From NCBI GenBank assembly GCA_965234365.1, contig OZ248345.1, forward strand, positions 1,054,001-1,118,000: DNA of 64,000 nucleotides, read 5' to 3'. The DNA is from Planktophila grossartii. GTDB taxonomy: Bacteria; Actinomycetota; Actinomycetes; Nanopelagicales; Nanopelagicaceae. The translations under genes were made by a program, and so were the position numbers. Each line of letters opens with the position of its first letter. The stretch's first letter is position 1. The notes under the pieces are model-generated. The model was given only the letters and a program-made list of their open reading frames with translations. It did not search any database and was not told the origin of the DNA. Shown here in pieces: positions 9,302 through 17,009 of this stretch.

Positions 9302-9307
9302 ATGGCT

Positions 9308-9313
9308 ATCGTA
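9308..9313 (-). promoter_or_regulatory. Putative leaderless -10 (TACGAT) of manB
   Basis: TACGAT on the minus strand, 6 nt from the ATG at 9301, with no Shine-Dalgarno sequence between. Confidence 0.5.
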
Positions 9314-9337
9314 AAGAGAAGGATGGCTAAATAGAAA

Positions 9338-9709
9338 TTAGGACGGAACTGCACGCAGATGGCCGCGTCGTCCAACGCTCGAATGTGAAGGTATGGTTGA
9401 AACTTCGTGCTCGGTAGCAAGTGATGCTTGTGCAACTTCGCGCACCGCATCTGCGATCGCCATCAAATCATCATCGCTCGGCCCTGCGCTATCAACATCT
9501 GCACTTTGGCGGATGACGTTCCAGCCATTAGGAACTGTAAGTCGCGCAGAATGTTTATCGCAGAGATCGTATGAGTGTGGTTCAGAAAAAGTTGCAAGCG
9601 GGCCGAGAACAGCAGTGGAATCGGCGTAGATGTAGGTAAGAGTCATCGAGGCAACCGCACGACAGCTGACGCGCGAACAGACGCGACCTGTCCTTACCTG
9701 TGAACTCAT
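9338..9709 (-). CDS. DUF3499 family protein
   Basis: A 123-residue protein matching the actinobacterial DUF3499 family. The conserved N-terminal half has CSRVSCRAVASMTLTYIYAD, then STAVLGPLATFSEPHSYDLC and a following DKHSARLTVPNGW. The Cys pairs and the CDKH motif suggest metal binding (inference). The C-terminal part is low complexity and acidic. The frame can be extended to a TTG at 9736, but ATG 9709 is preferred because it precedes the family match and has TAATCT 7 nt upstream. Function is unknown; it always travels with manB and the DUF5719 gene. Confidence 0.85.
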   Translation of the reverse strand: MSSQVRTGRVCSRVSCRAVASMTLTYIYADSTAVLGPLATFSEPHSYDLCDKHSARLTVPNGWNVIRQSADVDSAGPSDDDLMAIADAVREVAQASLATEHEVSTIPSHSSVGRRGHLRAVPS

Positions 9710-9716
9710 GTCATCA

Positions 9717-9722
9717 AGATTA
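9717..9722 (-). promoter_or_regulatory. Putative leaderless -10 (TAATCT) of the DUF3499 gene
   Basis: TAATCT on the minus strand, 7 nt from ATG 9709. It also argues for that start over the upstream TTG. Confidence 0.45.
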
Positions 9723-9741
9723 GTGGGAGGGCGCAAGAAAG

Positions 9742-11043
9742 TTATGGATTGAGTACCCGAATATTCGAAGCCGGAACAGATGATTTGGTAAGCACACTTC
9801 CTGGGTTCAATGGAATGTAACCGTAGCCACTCTTCGAGGTGATGAGAGCAGCGCCTGATGTGCCTGCAGATACTCGCGAGAATGAAACCGAGCGAATAGA
9901 AGCTCCGACCACATACGTTGCAATATCTTCAGCAGAAACGGTGACCTTCTTCGTCTTGCCATTGGTATAGGTCAACTCAAGGTCTACCTTGATTCGATTA
10001 CCCGTAAAGACGAGGGTCGGTGCAAGCCCTGTTGTCGCCAATGTGAAATCTGTGAGGTCTTGCGCTGATGTACTCCAGACAAAATCTCGTTTTCCCTGAG
10101 ATAGCGTGCGTGAAAATACAGAGCCAAGAATTGGTTGATCGGATGAGATATGGAGTGCAAATTTTCCGGATGCCATCGTGACATCAAGAGGAATCTCGAT
10201 CACTTTCTTATGGGCAATGACTCGACCGTTGATTCCGACCGGCGCGAAAGTTCCGTCAGTAGATTTAATCTCTGCCGAAATTCTGGCGTCGACATCACCA
10301 GGGACTAGAAGTCTGAGAGTGTGTGGAGTGGAAGTCTTCTTTCCGGTCTGCTGTGGAATTGCAGGGATCTGAAGTGTCTTCGTTGGATCGCCTGTTGCGT
10401 TCACGATATCTCCACCGAGAGCTTGAAGGCCTTTACCTCGCTCATCAACAACAAAACCATTGACGCGACCAGAACGCGGCAGGAGATGAATTGCAATCTG
10501 CGTTGAACCTGGCGCAAGCGTTGCCAGTGGAAGTGAAATAAATGAATTTGGTTTCATGGAAATTGTGCGCGGTGTCGTAAGACCATTCTCGGTATAGACA
10601 GTGACATCAATCATCGCGCGACCAAGTCCGCTATTCACAATATTGAGAGAGCCCTTTGAGGTGATATCGGCAGTTGCACCAACAAACCATTGTGATGAAA
10701 TTGCAGCGCTACATGGAACTGCGCCCGCCCAGACTCCCTTACGTACTTGCCAGACAACGGGAGTAACAGGACCTGCTTCAATCACTGCCGATTGCGCTGC
10801 GACTGCATAGCGACGGAATCCCACAGGTGATGTCTGCATTGAAGAGGTTCCTGTTTTGCGAACAAGAGTCTTAGGTGATGTCAGTGAGATCGCGGTTGTG
10901 AGACCTGAAGTATTAGGAGGGCAGACAGCAGCTGGATAAGACTCATTAAATCTGCTCGTTGAAACAGTGACATTGAGAGCGTTGCTGAGCAGCAGAATGG
11001 TTGCGGTTGCCGCAGCCAAGATCACAATACGTTGGTTCTTCAT
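9742..11043 (-). CDS. DUF5719 secreted/anchored protein
   Basis: A 433-residue protein with an N-terminal hydrophobic signal or anchor (IVILAAATATILLLSNALN, about residues 5-23) followed by a long beta-rich region with no enzymatic motif that I recognise. Its position directly after the large glycosyltransferase, with ATGA overlap (11040-11043), matches the DUF5719 gene of other Actinobacteria. Translational coupling to the glycosyltransferase suggests a shared role at the cell surface (inference). Two Cys (about 41 and 111) could form a disulfide outside the cell. Confidence 0.75.
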   Translation of the reverse strand: MKNQRIVILAAATATILLLSNALNVTVSTSRFNESYPAAVCPPNTSGLTTAISLTSPKTLVRKTGTSSMQTSPVGFRRYAVAAQSAVIEAGPVTPVVWQVRKGVWAGAVPCSAAISSQWFVGATADITSKGSLNIVNSGLGRAMIDVTVYTENGLTTPRTISMKPNSFISLPLATLAPGSTQIAIHLLPRSGRVNGFVVDERGKGLQALGGDIVNATGDPTKTLQIPAIPQQTGKKTSTPHTLRLLVPGDVDARISAEIKSTDGTFAPVGINGRVIAHKKVIEIPLDVTMASGKFALHISSDQPILGSVFSRTLSQGKRDFVWSTSAQDLTDFTLATTGLAPTLVFTGNRIKVDLELTYTNGKTKKVTVSAEDIATYVVGASIRSVSFSRVSAGTSGAALITSKSGYGYIPLNPGSVLTKSSVPASNIRVLNP

Positions 11044-14000
11044 GCAATCACCGCATCTTCAATTTCGCGCTTACGTCGACCTGAAGGAAGAGCAAGAACA
11101 ACGGTTGTCACAAAGACAATGATGAAGAATGAAATCCAGGCTCGACGCGCAGTGCCGTCGTGGATTACGGAGATATGTCCACCTGTCGTGACTTCAAATG
11201 ACGGCAATCCATTTGCATTTTCGATCTTCGCCAATCGATATCCATCTTGGAAGATCTGCCACGGCCTGCTGAAACTCTCGGTGAGAGTGATAGTTCCTGG
11301 CGCTGGAACATATGTCCGCACACCCTTTGATTGAAGAATGATCTCTTTTCCAGAGTAATCAACAAATTTAAGTCGGCCGGTATCTTTAAGAACTCGCCAG
11401 ACGATTCCGGCATTGGTTGCCGACGTACGATTGAAGCCACCCAAACCATCAATGGTCTGAACGACTTCCTGACTTACCGGATATTTGAGGAATACATATT
11501 TGATTCCGTAATCTGAGAAAACCTTGCTTGAGGTAACACCCGTGTTATCGACTAAGCCTTCAATGGCTCGAGTGATGACTGGCAAATCTTTAGGTGCAAC
11601 ATCTGGTTCGCCCAAGGTGATTGCAGAGCCACGAGAGATGTAATACGAAAGAGTTGTTTCATTGTTGTGGCGATATGAGCGAAGCACGACAGTCTTTGCA
11701 TCTGTTTCAACAGCGAGAAAGGCAGGAAGGATCTCTTTTGAACTCGTTTTCACAGGTGAATCAGCGCCAGCAGTAACGAGCCAGAAAATTGAAGTCACTG
11801 AATAGAGAATTGAGATCAGTAAGACCGAAGCAACTGAGATGTGTCGGTAATTCACATGTGATTGCTCAAGACGGGCGCGAATCTTGTCGAACATAACGAC
11901 GGCAGAAGTGATGGAAAGTAAGGTTGCAATCGCAATAAATGTTCCGGCATTCGCACGGGTGCTTGCAGAAGAACCGTTATCTGACACTACAAAGGAGCTC
12001 ACGAGGGTTCCGGAGAGCAGGAAGATCAATCCCAGTGATGCAAACTTTCGTGCAGCAGTCGTAGAGAAGTACGTAACAAAGAGAACGATTGCTATAGGGC
12101 TAATGCACCACCATGGCAATGATCCTGGCCCACCAGGATTTGCAAGGAATGCAAAGTTTGGTCCTCCACCAGGAATTGTTAATCCAATTTCAGCAAGGAG
12201 TCGACTTGGTTTTACAAAGATGGCGAATGAGGCGGGAGCAGAAAGTAAGAGTGGAAGTCCAACGAGCGTTCCTCTTCGAATAAGTCGCTGGATAAATAGC
12301 GGGCTCTTGTAATCCTTATTCACCAAGATGAAGTCGCGATAGAGAGTGAATGCGACTGCACAAAAGACGATGAGTAGGACAGATGGGTTGAAGGCGTAGA
12401 GCAACCAGATAAAGAGTGAGTAAGCGAAGATGCTTCGCCATGTGCGCGCTTCAATATCTTTCCAACTGCGAAGTTCGGCGACGAAGATAGGCAGAAGTGC
12501 AAGGAATACCAAGAGTCCTAGGCGGCCAGAGTTCACCGCAGCTATCGAGATAGGCGAGAGAGCGTAGAGAAGGGAAGCTCCAGCGGAGAGCCACTGGTTA
12601 TCGGTAAAGCGCTTGAGGAATCGATGCGAGGTAAGGAGCAGTACAAAGGGTGCGCCGATAAAGATGAGGGTGATAAATAGTTTTACATTTCCCAAAGTCA
12701 CCAAGGATCCAGCGCTGAGAATTAACACCCAGGGAGGAGTTGATAAACCGCTTCCCATTCCGATGTTGTGCCAGCTCGCTACATAAGTCTTGAAGAGTTC
12801 GCTGAGGTGATCGGGTGATTCAGGTAGCGCTCCCCCAGAAATTACGCCGAATCGATGGCGGGCCCAGAAGATTGTGATGAGAGCTAAAACCGTAGACATT
12901 GCAACAAGAGGGCGCGTAAAGACTAGGCGCCACGGTTTAGAAGAGATAGGAGTGAGTAGATCCTCATCTTCATTGAGAGTGAGATCGCTCTGAGCGGGAG
13001 ATGTCTCTGCCGGATCATCGGGAAGGAGCTTCGTGCGTAGTACTTCAAAGCTACGTGAAATTGAGCTTCGAAGTTGAGTAAATCGTGAAGGAATAAAACT
13101 CTTTACAACTCTGCTTGAGATATAGCGACTCTTCTTTCGAGCTTTACGGGCTTCAAGTAGCTCTGTTGGGTGAATGAGTAGCGATGCGATGGCAAGAATT
13201 TCATCGCTGGCGTATCCCGGTAACTTTGCAAAGAGGTAACCGATAGAGCGAACAAGTGCGCCCGAGAGAAGTTGCAGTGAAAGCCATGGCAGTGACCACA
13301 AGCTGGAGTTAGCAAGAAGTACATAGGCAGCGTTGCGGCGATCGAGTAGAAGTGGGCGATGCAGGAATGCACCTTTCACATCGATAGGGCGACGTTCATT
13401 TGTGGCCGCCTGCGCGTGATAGCCGACAGCATCGGTCACCACGACAACGGAATGCCCAGCTGTGCGAACGCGCCATCCAAAGTCAACATCGTCGCGAAAG
13501 AGTTCTAGGTTGTTATCGAATCCACCGAGCTCTTCGAAGACATCGCGACGAATAAGTGCTCCGGCTGTGCTGACGGAGAGAACTTCGTGCACACCATCGC
13601 GTTGACCTTGGTCGTATTCAGATGGTTCGAGTCCGGTCCACCGTGCACCATTTGTTGCAAGGCTGATACCTACTTCAAGTAAGTGAGTGCGGTTATGCCA
13701 ACCAAGGAGTTTTGGCCCTGCCATAACAACGCTTGGTCGTTCAACGAGAGCTGACAGTAAAGATTCGAGTGCGTTGGGATGTAGTGCGCAATCATCGTGA
13801 AGAATCCATAACCATTCTTCGGCGCCTTCAATCGGTGCAGAGAGATGATCGACTCCGTATGCAACTGCTTCACCAAAACCTGTAGAGCGATCGAGTGTTG
13901 CAACGGGGATGCGAGCGCCTTTAAGAAGTTTTGCTGACCCATCAGTGGAACCGGTATCGACTGCGAGGATCTGATCCACGTTTCGAGTTTGAGAAGCGAT

Positions 14001-14075
14001 TGATGCAACTACTTCTGGCAGCCACGTTGTTCCATCATGGACAACGAGAATTGCAGAAACGCGTTGCGTACTCAT
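11040..14075 (-). CDS. Large membrane glycosyltransferase (GT2 domain plus multi-TM region)
   Basis: A 1011-residue protein. Residues 1 to about 240 form a GT-A fold GT2 domain: VSAILVVHDGTTWLPEVVASI, DTGSTDGSAKLL, the metal-binding LWILHDDCALHP, and a later ELFRDDVDFGWRVRTAGH. After a cytoplasmic stretch with basic and acidic parts (about 300-375) there are some 10-12 membrane helices, then an extracytoplasmic C-terminal domain and a final helix before RRKREIE. The layout resembles actinobacterial membrane glycosyltransferases near whiB2. The lipid or sugar acceptor is unknown; a wall or lipoglycan role is inferred from the manB and manC-like neighbours. TAAGTT lies 6 nt before the ATG. Confidence 0.85.
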   Translation of the reverse strand: MSTQRVSAILVVHDGTTWLPEVVASIASQTRNVDQILAVDTGSTDGSAKLLKGARIPVATLDRSTGFGEAVAYGVDHLSAPIEGAEEWLWILHDDCALHPNALESLLSALVERPSVVMAGPKLLGWHNRTHLLEVGISLATNGARWTGLEPSEYDQGQRDGVHEVLSVSTAGALIRRDVFEELGGFDNNLELFRDDVDFGWRVRTAGHSVVVVTDAVGYHAQAATNERRPIDVKGAFLHRPLLLDRRNAAYVLLANSSLWSLPWLSLQLLSGALVRSIGYLFAKLPGYASDEILAIASLLIHPTELLEARKARKKSRYISSRVVKSFIPSRFTQLRSSISRSFEVLRTKLLPDDPAETSPAQSDLTLNEDEDLLTPISSKPWRLVFTRPLVAMSTVLALITIFWARHRFGVISGGALPESPDHLSELFKTYVASWHNIGMGSGLSTPPWVLILSAGSLVTLGNVKLFITLIFIGAPFVLLLTSHRFLKRFTDNQWLSAGASLLYALSPISIAAVNSGRLGLLVFLALLPIFVAELRSWKDIEARTWRSIFAYSLFIWLLYAFNPSVLLIVFCAVAFTLYRDFILVNKDYKSPLFIQRLIRRGTLVGLPLLLSAPASFAIFVKPSRLLAEIGLTIPGGGPNFAFLANPGGPGSLPWWCISPIAIVLFVTYFSTTAARKFASLGLIFLLSGTLVSSFVVSDNGSSASTRANAGTFIAIATLLSITSAVVMFDKIRARLEQSHVNYRHISVASVLLISILYSVTSIFWLVTAGADSPVKTSSKEILPAFLAVETDAKTVVLRSYRHNNETTLSYYISRGSAITLGEPDVAPKDLPVITRAIEGLVDNTGVTSSKVFSDYGIKYVFLKYPVSQEVVQTIDGLGGFNRTSATNAGIVWRVLKDTGRLKFVDYSGKEIILQSKGVRTYVPAPGTITLTESFSRPWQIFQDGYRLAKIENANGLPSFEVTTGGHISVIHDGTARRAWISFFIIVFVTTVVLALPSGRRKREIEDAVIA

Positions 14076-14081
14076 AAGGGA

Positions 14082-14087
14082 AACTTA
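14082..14087 (-). promoter_or_regulatory. Putative leaderless -10 (TAAGTT) of the glycosyltransferase gene
   Basis: TAAGTT on the minus strand, 6 nt from ATG 14075, in the 42-bp gap after whiB. No Shine-Dalgarno sequence is visible. Confidence 0.5.
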
Positions 14088-14117
14088 TCGTTTGAAACTG
14101 TGAAGGTAACGGCGCGC

Positions 14118-14426
14118 TTATGCAGGGCGGCGCTTGAGGCGACGGCGCTCACGCTCGGAGAGGCCACCCCAGATTCCGAAACGCTCATCATGTGCGAGCG
14201 CGTATTCGAGGCACTCTTGGCGGACATCGCATGAGAGGCAGACACGCTTTGCTTCGCGTGTAGATCCACCCTTTTCAGGGAAGAAGGCTTCGGGATCGGT
14301 CTGAGCGCAGAGTGAGCGCTCTTGCCAGGAGAGTTCAATATTCTCTCCACTTGCTAATTGGATAGTTGGTCCAGCAGTGGGGGCTGATGGCTTGCCAGTC
14401 GATGTTCCTTCTGGGCGGATCGGCAT
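14118..14426 (-). CDS. whiB2: WhiB-family iron-sulfur transcription regulator (WhiB2-like)
   Basis: A 102-residue Wbl protein that would bind a [4Fe-4S] cluster and act with the primary sigma factor. The four cluster cysteines are at 40, 63, 66 and 72 (SLCAQ, RVCLSCDVRQECL). The turn GIWGGLSERERRRLKRR follows, with a basic C-terminal tail for DNA contact. Position next to the large glycosyltransferase, manB and the nucleotidyltransferase matches whiB2/whmD of Mycobacterium, a division and septation regulator. It has a Shine-Dalgarno GAGGAG and a leader of about 55 nt, in contrast to the leaderless genes downstream. Confidence 0.92.
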   Translation of the reverse strand: MPIRPEGTSTGKPSAPTAGPTIQLASGENIELSWQERSLCAQTDPEAFFPEKGGSTREAKRVCLSCDVRQECLEYALAHDERFGIWGGLSERERRRLKRRPA

Positions 14427-14487
14427 GCGCGAGACTCCTCAAGTCATTAGGGCGCACTTCGGTGTGAAGAACGCGCTCTAGGAGTGA

Positions 14488-14503
14488 ATTACACCCGTGT
14501 AAT
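14488..14503. promoter_or_regulatory. Palindrome ATTACAC-CC-GTGTAAT overlapping the whiB -10
   Basis: A perfect 7-bp inverted repeat with a two-base centre. It covers the -10 hexamer and part of the spacer of the whiB promoter, the usual place for a repressor operator. Confidence 0.5.
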
Positions 14504-14516
14504 CCCTCTGAGTCAA
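14488..14516 (-). promoter_or_regulatory. Sigma-70-type promoter of whiB
   Basis: Minus strand TTGACT (14511-14516), a 17-bp spacer, and TGTAAT (14488-14493). Expected transcription start is near 14481, giving a 5' leader of about 55 nt before the GAGGAG ribosome site. It is the best -35/-10 pair seen in the window. Confidence 0.65.
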
Positions 14517-14566
14517 CCCCTGGGTCGAGGGTTTTTTTTCGATTTACGCTGGGAAAAGGGTGATTT

Positions 14567-15523
14567 CTAGAGTGAAATCGGTAAATCGAGCTTTTTAGAT
14601 AGGTAATGGGCGTTTTTATTCGTTCCAGCTGCGATTTCTGTCCCATGAGCGATGAAGGAGTGAGTGAGTACAGCCCCATCGCCGATAGTGACATCGTCTC
14701 CGATGATGCAATCGTCGATACGTACGCCCGATCCAATGGAAGAACGAGCTCCGATGGAAGTGCCGCCTGTGATGACCGCATCTGAAGCGATAGTTGTATC
14801 AGCCATCGCGTGAAAATCACCGTCAACTAAATCGCGTGAACCTTTAAAGAGCGCTGCGGGTGTTCCGACATCGAGCCAATAGGACTGTTCTTTATAACCG
14901 AATACTGGTCGCCCACTTGAAACAAGTGCAGGAAAAGTTTCGCGTTCAACGCTGACAACTGTGCCCAGAGGAATTTGATGAATGACTGCCGGGCTAAATA
15001 CATAGCACCCTGCATTGATCGAATTAGTTACTGGGTTATCCATTTTCTCGAGGAATGCTGTGACGCGACCATCGGCATCGGTGGGAACACAGCCGAAGGC
15101 GCGAGCATCTTCGACATCGATGAGGTGAAGTGTGACATCTGCGCTGTTATCGGTATGAAATTTTATTTGATCTGCAATCGAGTGGCGGCTGAGTACATCA
15201 CCATTGAAAATAACTACCGGTTCATCGCGACCAACGAGTTCGGCAGCGTTACGAATTGCGCCACCTGTGCCAAGAGGTTCCTTTTCGACAGCATAGAGAA
15301 TCTTCATCCCCCACTTAGACCCGTCGCCAAAGTACGGTGTAAAGACTTCTGCAAGATATGACGTCGCTAAAACAAGTGTGTGAATTCCAGCTTTCTTTGC
15401 TGCAAGTATCTGGTGTTCCGTTACGGGAAGACCTGCAACGGGAAGCATCGGTTTCGGTGATTCATCTGTCAGCGGCTTGAGGCGAGTACCAAAGCCTCCT
15501 ACCAAGAGAATGCCTACAGCCAT
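14567..15523 (-). CDS. Sugar-phosphate nucleotidyltransferase (mannose-1-P guanylyltransferase-like)
   Basis: A 318-residue enzyme that joins a nucleotide to a sugar-1-phosphate, probably GDP-mannose formation. The N-terminus has the pyrophosphorylase signature LVGGFGTRLKPLTDESPKPMLPVAG. Further sites are EPLGTGGAIRNA and VIFNGDVLS (metal Asp), and the last ~80 residues show left-handed beta-helix repeats (ASDAVITGGTSIGARSSIGS). Synteny with whiB and manB fits Rv3264c/manB-type mannose-1-P guanylyltransferase, but a UDP-glucose-type specificity cannot be excluded from sequence alone. The ATG follows the dapC stop by 2 nt, so the two are coupled. Confidence 0.85.
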   Translation of the reverse strand: MAVGILLVGGFGTRLKPLTDESPKPMLPVAGLPVTEHQILAAKKAGIHTLVLATSYLAEVFTPYFGDGSKWGMKILYAVEKEPLGTGGAIRNAAELVGRDEPVVIFNGDVLSRHSIADQIKFHTDNSADVTLHLIDVEDARAFGCVPTDADGRVTAFLEKMDNPVTNSINAGCYVFSPAVIHQIPLGTVVSVERETFPALVSSGRPVFGYKEQSYWLDVGTPAALFKGSRDLVDGDFHAMADTTIASDAVITGGTSIGARSSIGSGVRIDDCIIGDDVTIGDGAVLTHSFIAHGTEIAAGTNKNAHYLSKKLDLPISL

Positions 15524-15525
15524 TG

Positions 15526-16620
15526 CTATGCACCTACTTTGGAAGTGATGCGAGAAGCAGCTTCAGAGATCTGCGCATCCGTTGCTGTCATTGCAATTCG
15601 GATATGCGATGCGCCATTGTCACCGTAGAAAACACCTGGTGTTGCGATGATTCCAAGTTCAGCAAGCCACGAAACGGATTCCCAGCAATTCTCGTTGCGG
15701 GTAGCCCAGATATAGAGACCAGCTTCAGAATTTTCGATAGTGAATCCAGCTGCGCGAAGTGCTGGGGCAAGGGTTGCACGACGTGCGTTATAACGAGCAC
15801 GTTGTTCAGCAACATGATCTTCATTGGAAAGAGCCGCAATCATTGCAATCTGCACAGGAAGCGGAACCATCATGCCTGCATGTTTGCGAACTTCAAGGAT
15901 GCGAGCAATAAGTGCGGGATCTCCCACGATAAATGCGGCGCGATATCCAGCCATTGATGAGCGCTTTGAGAGTGAGTGCACCGCAAGAATATTGGTGTTA
16001 TCTCCCCCGGTGTATTGCAAGATGGAGGTAGGAGTAACGGTGTCACCGAATTCGAGGTAGCACTCATCAGAGACAACAACGCTCTTATTCTTTCGAGACC
16101 ATTCGATAGCAGCTCTAAATTCGGATTCGCTATGAACTCTGCCCGTCGGATTTGATGGTGAATTGACCCACGCCATATCTGCTGCTGGCCATGTCGATGC
16201 CTGAAGTGAAACTGGGGTTGCTTCCGCTTGAGCAAGCAATGAACCCACTAAATATGTTGGATATGCAACATCAGGATAGAGAACGCTCTGCGCTTCGACA
16301 AATGTCGGAAGCCATGCAACAAACTCTTTGGATCCAATGAGCGGAAGTACTCCGAACTCACCAGTGGCGCCCAAATACTTTTTCGCCCACGAGGTGATTG
16401 CTTCACGTAACTCTGGTGTTCCAACTGTTACGGGATAACTTGGAGAGTTGGATGCTTCTCGAAAAGCTTGCTGAATAAATTCAGGTGTGGCATCAACGGG
16501 AGTTCCCACCGAGAGATCGATTGCTCCTTGAGGGTGACGCTTTGCGATAGCTCCGTACGGCGCTAAAGCATCCCAAGGGAAATCAGGAAGTTTTTGGCGC
16601 AAGAGCAGTGACATCTGCAT
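15526..16620 (-). CDS. dapC: Succinyldiaminopimelate aminotransferase DapC
   Basis: A PLP-dependent class I aminotransferase of lysine/peptidoglycan DAP synthesis. The 364-residue protein begins near KLPDFPWDALAPYG followed by AIDLSVGTPVDATPEFIQ, typical of actinobacterial DapC. NSPSNPTGRVH and the lysine in VHSLSKRSSMAGYR (Schiff base) are present. Start: the frame is open to 16836, but that part is a shadow of fdxA, so I use ATG 16620; ATG 16614 is equally possible. Both give an overlap of about 30 nt with the end of fdxA. The succinylase-branch partner dapD lies at 33773 in this window. Confidence 0.9.
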   Translation of the reverse strand: MQMSLLLRQKLPDFPWDALAPYGAIAKRHPQGAIDLSVGTPVDATPEFIQQAFREASNSPSYPVTVGTPELREAITSWAKKYLGATGEFGVLPLIGSKEFVAWLPTFVEAQSVLYPDVAYPTYLVGSLLAQAEATPVSLQASTWPAADMAWVNSPSNPTGRVHSESEFRAAIEWSRKNKSVVVSDECYLEFGDTVTPTSILQYTGGDNTNILAVHSLSKRSSMAGYRAAFIVGDPALIARILEVRKHAGMMVPLPVQIAMIAALSNEDHVAEQRARYNARRATLAPALRAAGFTIENSEAGLYIWATRNENCWESVSWLAELGIIATPGVFYGDNGASHIRIAMTATDAQISEAASRITSKVGA

Positions 16621-16903
16621 GGTCGGTATTTGTCTCGCCGACCTTTGATGCTCCCCCAGGTGAACCGAGTTCGATAAAGAATTCTGTATTGATCTTCTTG
16701 TAGCTCTGCCATTGTCCTGGAACATCATCTTCGTAGTAGATGGCTTCGACTGGGCAGACCGGTTCGCAGGCTCCGCAATCGACGCATTCGTCAGGTTGGA
16801 TGTAGAGCATGCGGGTGCCGTCGTAGATGCAGTCAACAGGGCACTCTTCGCGGCAAGACTTATCTTTTACATCCACGCATGGTTCTGCAATTACATATGT
16901 CAC
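16583..16903 (-). CDS. fdxA: Seven-iron ferredoxin FdxA
   Basis: A 106-residue electron carrier with one [3Fe-4S] and one [4Fe-4S] site. Cysteines are at 9, 17, 21 and 25 and at 40, 43, 46 and 50, in the pattern CREECPVDC and CVDCGACEPVCP. The start is GTG with a strong Shine-Dalgarno GGAGGA about 7 nt upstream. It is followed by dapC in overlapping frame, the same order as in many Actinobacteria. It diverges from the cysS fusion gene across about 106 bp. Confidence 0.95.
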   Translation of the reverse strand: MTYVIAEPCVDVKDKSCREECPVDCIYDGTRMLYIQPDECVDCGACEPVCPVEAIYYEDDVPGQWQSYKKINTEFFIELGSPGGASKVGETNTDHADVTALAPKTS

Positions 16904-17009
16904 GAAAAGTCCTCCGGGAGCTATTAACGGTAGGCGGTAATTCTAACCCTGCAGGAGCGCTCTTGCACGATTAGGGTTCTGCTATGTACCAGCGACTTTT
17001 GGGGCGAGC

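Noticed and set aside
14518..14539. Intrinsic terminator on the + strand (CCCT/AGGG and T8)
   Set aside because: The stem has only 4 bp and no + strand gene lies upstream. The T8 run is real, but its role is unclear.
16621..16836. 72-residue N-terminal extension of DapC
   Set aside because: The extension is the shadow of fdxA on the same strand in another frame; the family match begins at about 16600.
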